Positions 7,222-11,209 of a stretch of DNA of 11,209 nucleotides are shown one piece after another (positions within the stretch are counted from its first letter, which is position 1; every line of letters begins with the position of its first letter). The stretch covers positions 1 to 11,209 of the forward strand of contig JAJZSX010000044.1 in the NCBI GenBank assembly GCA_021849435.1. Direction: 5' to 3'. The notes under the pieces are model-generated. The model saw nothing but the letters and a program-made list of their open reading frames with translations, searched no databases and was not told the DNA's origin. Source of the DNA: Actinomycetes bacterium. Its GTDB lineage: Bacteria; Actinomycetota; Acidimicrobiia; Acidimicrobiales; RAAP-2. A program made the translations under genes and the position numbers.

Positions 7222-7235
7222 GGGACTTAAGTCCC
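7222..7235. promoter_or_regulatory. DosR-box-like palindrome between trpA and satP
   Basis: The perfect 14-base palindrome GGGACTTAAGTCCC matches all 14 core positions of the mycobacterial DosR (DevR) box, GGGACTWWAGTCCC. The outer three bases on each side match poorly (CTA and ACC, where the box has TTS and SAA). It lies 15 bases beyond the trpA stop and about 77 bases upstream of the inferred satP start. As RNA it could form only a 5-bp stem with a TTAA loop and no T-run, so a role as trpA terminator is the weaker reading. Confidence 0.45.
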
Positions 7236-7250
7236 ACCAGCATGAAAGTT

Positions 7251-8033
7251 TCAGGCTTCTCGCGCCGTCGTATCAAGGGCGAGTCGAAAGGACGAAATAC
7301 TGCCCTCGAGGTCGTGTGCCGAGGCTCCATCGAGGATCCGCTGGACCAACGCCGAGCCGACGATCACGCCATCGCTGAACGCGCCGGCGTCGCTCGCGTG
7401 CTCGGGCGTCGTGATGCCGATCCCGACGTAGGTCGGGGTGTCACAGACACTGCGCACCGACTGGACCACGCGCGCGGCGTCGCCCACGTCACTGGCCCGG
7501 CCCGTCACCGCCATTCGCGCGGCGGCGTAGACGAAGCCCTGGGACTGTTCGCCAATCCGTCGGACACGCTCGATCGGGCTCGACGGTGCGACCATCAAGA
7601 CCGTCGCGACGTCAGCGGCCGTAGCGACCTCACGCCACGGGGTCGCCTCTTCGATCGCGAGGTCGGGCACGATCACGCCCGCCACGCCACTCGCGCCGAG
7701 CAGCTCGGCCGAGCGCTCGAGCCCGAAGTGGTGCAGCACGTTGAAGTAGGTCATCACGACAATCGGCACCTCGAAGGCGGCGACCGCCAACTCGTGACAG
7801 ATCGACTCGAGGGTCGCCTCGTTGCCCAACGCCCGCAGCGCGCCCTCTTGGATCACGGGCCCGTCCATCATGGGGTCCGAGAACGGCACGCCGACCTCGA
7901 CGACGTCGGCCCCCGCGTGGATCGACGCGGCGACGTAGGTCGTCCAGTCCGACGTGAGACCGCCGACGAAGTAGGGCACGAGCGCCTTGCGGCGCGCGCG
8001 AAGATCGCGCAGTCGCGTATCGAGGGTGGTCAC
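7251..8033 (-). CDS. trpA: Tryptophan synthase alpha subunit
   Basis: This 260-residue TIM-barrel protein cleaves indole-3-glycerol phosphate to indole, which is channelled to TrpB. The catalytic acids are E46 and D57 in [17 protein letters not shown] (46-62), with the usual spacing of 11. Other family segments are [11 protein letters not shown] (90-100), [12 protein letters not shown] (119-130), [13 protein letters not shown] (166-178, where the usual form is closer to GFVYLLSRAGVTG) and [11 protein letters not shown]...[10 protein letters not shown] (203-230), which binds phosphate. I chose GTG at 8033 because it overlaps the trpB stop as GTGA and gives the standard length. The open frame extends upstream to 8150, but that part is trpB antiphase. 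It is last in the trpCFBA cluster. No strong terminator follows. Confidence 0.96.
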   Translation of the reverse strand: MTTLDTRLRDLRARRKALVPYFVGGLTSDWTTYVAASIHAGADVVEVGVPFSDPMMDGPVIQEGALRALGNEATLESICHELAVAAFEVPIVVMTYFNVLHHFGLERSAELLGASGVAGVIVPDLAIEEATPWREVATAADVATVLMVAPSSPIERVRRIGEQSQGFVYAAARMAVTGRASDVGDAARVVQSVRSVCDTPTYVGIGITTPEHASDAGAFSDGVIVGSALVQRILDGASAHDLEGSISSFRLALDTTAREA

Positions 8034-9205
8034 GACTCGCCCCGCAAAATGCTGCGCACCTGGGCCACGTCCTTGTCGCCGCGCCCCGAGAGGTTGAGCA
8101 GGACCGTCGATCCCGCGGGAACCTCGTCCCCGGCGGCGTTCACGAGCCACGCCACGGCGTGGGCCGTTTCCAGGGCGGGGATGATCCCCTCGAGCTCGCT
8201 CAGCAGTTGCAGGGCACCGATCACCACGTCGTCGCCCACGGCGACGTAGCGAGCCCGGCCGAGGTCCGCGAGGTACGCGTGTTCGGGACCGATGCCGGGA
8301 TAGTCCAGGCCCGCCGAGATCGAGTAGGCCTCCTCGATCTGGCCGTGGTCATCCTGTAAGAGCAGGGAACGCATCCCGTGCAGTACGCCTGGCGTGCCCA
8401 GTCCGACCGCCGACCCTCCAGCCGCCTCGACCCCGATCAGCTGGGCCGAACTGTCGGCGAAGCCGGCGAAGACGCCGGCCGCGTTTGAGCCACCACCGAC
8501 GCAGGCGACGACGAAGTCGGGCGTCGTAACGCCGAAGTCGCGCAGCTGGCTCGCCGCCTCGGCCCCGATGACGCTCTGGAACTCGCGCACCATCCACGGA
8601 AAGGGGTGCGGGCCCATGACCGAGCCGATGCAGTAGTGGGTATCAGCGGCGCAGGTCACCCACTCACGAAGCGCCTCGTTCACCGCGTCTTTCAGTGTGC
8701 GGCTGCCCGACGTGACCGGCACCACGGTCGCGCCCAAGAGCTCCATGCGAAAGACGTTGAGCGCCTGGCGGACCGTGTCGACCTCGCCCATGTAGACCGT
8801 GCACGCGAGTCCGAGGCGCGCGGCGGCCGTCGCGGTGGCGACGCCGTGCTGGCCGGCTCCCGTCTCGGCGATGATGCGGGTCTTGCCCATCCGCTTCGTG
8901 AGGAGCGCTTGGCCGACGACATTGTTGATCTTGTGGCTGCCGGTGTGGGCCAGGTCCTCGCGCTTGGCGTAGACCCGAAGTCCCAGTCGCTGTGAGAGTC
9001 GCTCGAGGTAGGTCACGGGTGTGGGGCGCCCACCGAACTCGCGCAGCGTGTCGTGGTACTGCGCGACGAAGGTCGGATCGCCCCAGGCGTCGCGGAAGGC
9101 GACGTCCAGTTCGAGACAGGCCGGCATCAGCGCCTCGGGCACGAAGCGACCGCCGAAGGAGCCGAAGTGCCCGCCCTCGTCGGGCGGGCCCATGACCGGG
9201 CTCAC
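8030..9205 (-). CDS. trpB: Tryptophan synthase beta subunit
   Basis: This 391-residue PLP enzyme joins indole and serine to give tryptophan. Key features are [14 protein letters not shown] (11-24) at the start and [14 protein letters not shown] (82-95), with PLP lysine K92. AETGAGQHG follows with catalytic E114. [20 protein letters not shown] (191-210) and the phosphate-binding loop GGGSNA (237-242) come next, then [17 protein letters not shown] and the C-terminal SGRGDKD (373-379). All essential residues are present and it is a TrpB1-type sequence. I chose GTG at 9205 because GGAG lies five bases upstream and the codon overlaps the trpF stop as GTGA. ATG 9193 is the alternative, but is too far from that site. 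Translational coupling with trpF and trpA is likely. Confidence 0.97.
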   Translation of the reverse strand: MSPVMGPPDEGGHFGSFGGRFVPEALMPACLELDVAFRDAWGDPTFVAQYHDTLREFGGRPTPVTYLERLSQRLGLRVYAKREDLAHTGSHKINNVVGQALLTKRMGKTRIIAETGAGQHGVATATAAARLGLACTVYMGEVDTVRQALNVFRMELLGATVVPVTSGSRTLKDAVNEALREWVTCAADTHYCIGSVMGPHPFPWMVREFQSVIGAEAASQLRDFGVTTPDFVVACVGGGSNAAGVFAGFADSSAQLIGVEAAGGSAVGLGTPGVLHGMRSLLLQDDHGQIEEAYSISAGLDYPGIGPEHAYLADLGRARYVAVGDDVVIGALQLLSELEGIIPALETAHAVAWLVNAAGDEVPAGSTVLLNLSGRGDKDVAQVRSILRGES

Positions 9206-9837
9206 GTGCGCTCCGCGAAGGCGCCGCGCGCGTTCGCAACGAAGGCGACGACGGCGCCGCGGTCTTTGTGGCCGGGTGACGCCTCGACGCCACTGGCGAC
9301 GTCGACGCCCCAGACCCACGGCTGGCTGATCACGGCACTCACGTTGCTCGACGTTAATCCGCCGGCGGCGATGATCGGCCGCGCCCACGGGCGCGTGGCG
9401 ACGTCGACCCAGCCGTGCGCCTCGCCGCTGCCGGGCGTCGGGCCGTCGAGCAGCACCGCATCCACCGAGGTCTCGTCGAAGTTCCAGAACTCCTCGCTGC
9501 CGATCCCCAGGGCTCGAATGAGGTAGGGGCCGCGTTCGCGCAGGGCCTGGTGCAGTGACGCGGAGATGGGATCGTGCAGCTGCACGGCGTCGGGCTGGAC
9601 CTGATCGAGCGCGTCGAGGATCGCGTCGTCGTCGAGCTCGCGCACGACGAGCACGCTCGCCAGTCGGTCGCGCGCCCACGCCGTCACCGACTGGGCCATT
9701 GGTATCGAGACCTGGCGTCGCGAGGGTGCCACGATCAACCCGATGGCGTCGGCCCCGGCGTCGTGCACGAGCGCGGCGTCCTCGATGGAGGTCACGCCGC
9801 AGATCTTCACCAAGCTCGCCCGGTCGAATCTACCCAC
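9202..9837 (-). CDS. trpF: Phosphoribosylanthranilate isomerase
   Basis: This 211-residue TIM barrel performs the Amadori rearrangement of phosphoribosylanthranilate to CdRP, the step between TrpD and TrpC. The general base C13 is in KICGVTS (11-17), and the general acid D131 is in AVLLDG (127-132). Other family segments are [12 protein letters not shown] (33-44), VQLH (85-88), [10 protein letters not shown] (157-166) and [16 protein letters not shown] (177-192), which binds phosphate. The first codon is GTG at 9837, with GGAG five bases upstream, overlapping trpC by 8 bases. A GTG at residue 10 is too close to the active site to be the start. A separate trpF is notable because mycobacteria and streptomycetes lack one and use the bifunctional PriA. 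Confidence 0.95.
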   Translation of the reverse strand: MGRFDRASLVKICGVTSIEDAALVHDAGADAIGLIVAPSRRQVSIPMAQSVTAWARDRLASVLVVRELDDDAILDALDQVQPDAVQLHDPISASLHQALRERGPYLIRALGIGSEEFWNFDETSVDAVLLDGPTPGSGEAHGWVDVATRPWARPIIAAGGLTSSNVSAVISQPWVWGVDVASGVEASPGHKDRGAVVAFVANARGAFAERT

Positions 9838-10612
9838 GGGGACTCCGGGTCACGGCCGCGAACTCGGCCACGAGCGACGCCGGTGACGCGCTGGTCACGA
9901 ACGTCTCACCGATCAGTACGGCGTCGAATCCTCCGGCCGCCACTCGCTCGATGTCGGACACGGTGCGCAGTCCCGACTCGGCCACGGTGATCACCGACGC
10001 CGGCAGCGAGGCACCGATGCGCAGCGCGCGCTCGGGGTCGACCGCGAAGGTCCTCAGGTCGCGCTGATTCACACCGACGATCGTCGCGCCCGCGTTGAGT
10101 GCGCGACGCGCCTCGAGGTCGTCGTGCACCTCGACGAGCGCGTCCAGTCCGCAGTCGGCGACGAGACTGATCAGGCGCGCGAGACTCGCGTCGTCGAGCA
10201 CCGAGACGATCAAGAGCACGGCGGCGGCTCCGACGTCGCGCGCATCGAGGACGTCGTTCTCGCCAATGGTGAAGTCCTTGCGCAAGATCGGGCGGTCGAC
10301 GGCGGCGCGGACGGCGCGCAGGTCGTCGAGGGAGCCGCCGAAGAACTGCTCGTCGGTCAGCACCGAGATCGCCGCGGCTCCCCCGCTGGCGTAGTCCCTG
10401 GCGAGCGACGTCGGGTCGAGGTTGGGGGCCAGCGGGCCCTTGGAGGGTGAGCGTCGCTTCACCTCGGCGATGATCTGCACGGTGTCAGCGCGCAGGGCAC
10501 CGGCGAAGGACGGACCGTCGTAGGCGGGGCCGTCGAGGCGCGAGCGCCACTCGCGCGGGTCCGCGACGGCACGGTGCGCGGCCACGATCTCGTCGAGGTA
10601 GGTCGGACGCAT
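9830..10612 (-). CDS. trpC: Indole-3-glycerol phosphate synthase
   Basis: This 260-residue TIM barrel closes the indole ring, converting CdRP to indole-3-glycerol phosphate with loss of CO2. Conserved residues visible are E50 and K52 in IIAEVKRRSPSKG (47-59), K112 in PILRKDF (108-114), E161 in DALVEVH, N182 in GVNQRDLRTF (180-189) and E212 in AESGL. SVLTDEQFFGGSLDDL (83-98) and VLIGE (232-236) complete the pattern. It is a stand-alone enzyme, not fused to TrpF. It is the first gene of trpCFBA. No Shine-Dalgarno lies upstream of ATG 10612, and a TAGAAT hexamer ends six bases before it, which implies a leaderless mRNA. Confidence 0.97.
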   Translation of the reverse strand: MRPTYLDEIVAAHRAVADPREWRSRLDGPAYDGPSFAGALRADTVQIIAEVKRRSPSKGPLAPNLDPTSLARDYASGGAAAISVLTDEQFFGGSLDDLRAVRAAVDRPILRKDFTIGENDVLDARDVGAAAVLLIVSVLDDASLARLISLVADCGLDALVEVHDDLEARRALNAGATIVGVNQRDLRTFAVDPERALRIGASLPASVITVAESGLRTVSDIERVAAGGFDAVLIGETFVTSASPASLVAEFAAVTRSPRG

Positions 10613-10618
10613 TGGCGA

Positions 10619-10624
10619 ATTCTA
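10619..10624 (-). promoter_or_regulatory. -10 element of the trpCFBA operon, leaderless
   Basis: On the minus strand TAGAAT, a good actinobacterial -10, is followed by six bases and then the trpC ATG. Transcription would begin at or next to the A of the start codon. This agrees with the lack of any ribosome-binding site. Three TGGCG copies on the plus strand (10613-10617, 10626-10630, 10634-10638) flank it and could be part of an operator. No clear -35 is seen. Confidence 0.55.
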
Positions 10625-10696
10625 CTGGCGCAATGGCGCGGTCCCAGTCGCGCGTGGTCGCCGTCGCGGCGGGCGAGGCGTTCGCTAGTGCGAGAC

Positions 10697-10702
10697 TACG
10701 AT
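10697..10702 (+). promoter_or_regulatory. -10 element of trpD, leaderless
   Basis: TACGAT fits TANNAT and is followed by exactly six bases and the trpD ATG, mirroring the trpC arrangement on the other strand. There is no ribosome-binding site between them. A -35 element is not recognisable. Confidence 0.45.
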
Positions 10703-10708
10703 AGGCCA

Positions 10709-11209
10709 ATGTCAGAGGCTTCCTCGACCCATTTGACGCCGACGCAGTTCACGAGCGACGTCCTTGGACCGCTCGTGCGCGGTTTCGACCTCGACCGCGC
10801 TCACGCCCGCGAGGCACTCGCCGCGATCCTGTCGGGTGACATCGAGGCCGTCCACGTGGCGAGCTTCCTCACCGCTCTCACCGCGAAGGGCGAGACGCCG
10901 GCCGAGATGACTGGCTTCGTGGACGCGATGGTCGATGCGGCCACGACCTTCACGATCGCCGACGACGCCGTCGACATCGTCGGCACCGGCGGCGATCAGC
11001 TGCACACGGTGAATATCTCGACCATGGCCTCACTCGCGGTCGCCGGCTGTGGCGTGCCAGTCGCCAAGCACGGCAATCGGGCGGCGTCGTCGTCGGTGGG
11101 TTCGGCCGACGTCCTCGAAGCCCTGGGCGTGCGCCTCGACCTCCCGGTCGAAGGTGTGCTCGCGTGCATCCGCGAGGCCAGCATCGGCTTCCTCTTCGCA
11201 CCAGCGTGT
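10709..11209 (+). CDS. trpD: Anthranilate phosphoribosyltransferase, N-terminal part (3' truncated by window edge)
   Basis: The frame from ATG 10709 runs open to the last base, giving 167 residues of an enzyme usually about 340 long. TrpD transfers phosphoribose from PRPP to anthranilate. The N-terminal helical domain (residues 12-75) is followed by VDIVGTGGD (88-96), NISTMAS (102-108), VAKHGNRAASS (118-128) and GSADVLEALG (131-140). These are the PRPP and pyrophosphate-binding loops of the family and look intact. FLFAP (161-165) begins the segment that lines the anthranilate site. The gene is divergent from trpCFBA across a 96-bp gap and appears to be leaderless. Together these genes cover all steps from anthranilate to tryptophan. 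The end of the gene and anything co-transcribed lie outside the window. Confidence 0.95.
   Translation, partial: MSEASSTHLTPTQFTSDVLGPLVRGFDLDRAHAREALAAILSGDIEAVHVASFLTALTAKGETPAEMTGFVDAMVDAATTFTIADDAVDIVGTGGDQLHTVNISTMASLAVAGCGVPVAKHGNRAASSSVGSADVLEALGVRLDLPVEGVLACIREASIGFLFAPAC

Noticed and set aside
7222..7235. Palindrome as the trpA transcription terminator
   Set aside because: As RNA it gives only a 5-bp stem with a TTAA loop and no T-run, so this is less likely than a protein-binding site, though not excluded.
7242..8249. 335-codon plus-strand frame opposite trpA/trpB
   Set aside because: Out-of-frame complement of conserved trp genes; no domain pattern.
8030..9679. Longer trpB reading starting at 9679, with more than 150 extra residues
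   Set aside because: The extension is arginine-rich antiphase trpF sequence. GTG 9205 with GGAG upstream and the GTGA overlap gives the normal TrpB length.

Overview
The window is a high-G+C bacterial chromosome segment with no mobile element, CRISPR array or phage gene visible. The high GC content, frequent GTG starts, TANNNT-type -10 elements, apparently leaderless transcripts and terminators with poor T-tracts suggest an actinobacterium. An Acidimicrobiia-like lineage is my best guess, but it rests on general style and no marker gene was tested. The gene content is mostly metabolic housekeeping.

Layout, left to right. (1) 1-519, + strand: the 3' end of a glycine oxidase gene (thiO), overlapped by thiS (the thiazole sulfur carrier), then a small unrecognised protein. 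thiG is not in the window. (2) 547-625: a complete tRNA-Pro with anticodon GGG. (3) 734-2768: a divergent pair, a fumarylacetoacetate-hydrolase-family enzyme (-) and a YqjM-type old yellow enzyme (+), each with a candidate promoter in the 112-bp gap. (4) 2897-4309, +: a DAO-family FAD-dependent oxidoreductase of unknown substrate. Its leader carries a hairpin directly over the ribosome-binding region. The gene ends in an 18-bp perfect hairpin. (5) 4361-7070, -: acetyl-CoA synthetase (acsA) and, upstream of it, a SatP/YaaH-family acetate transporter. Together they form an acetate uptake and activation module, but a strong terminator separates them. The transporter's upstream region carries a Crp-like site and a perfect core match to the mycobacterial DosR box. 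(6) 7251-10612, -: trpC-trpF-trpB-trpA, tightly overlapping, with trpF, trpB and trpA all starting at GTG. (7) 10709 to the window end, +: trpD, divergent from trpC and cut by the window edge.

How the genes work together. ThiO and ThiS supply the imino-glycine and sulfur branches of thiazole synthesis. SatP imports acetate and Acs activates it to acetyl-CoA. TrpD, TrpC, TrpF and TrpBA cover every step from anthranilate to tryptophan; anthranilate synthase (trpE/trpG) lies outside the window. The FAH-family enzyme and the old yellow enzyme may share a catabolic route, but the substrate cannot be read from sequence.

No undescribed multi-gene system is evident. The points most worth a second look are regulatory. 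These are the paired leaderless promoters between trpC and trpD, the DosR-box and Crp-like sites ahead of the acetate transporter, repeated elements upstream of acsA, and the hairpin leader of the FAD oxidoreductase. The dedicated trpF is also notable, because several well-studied actinobacteria lack one. All intergenic stretches are under 300 bp and their contents are listed below.
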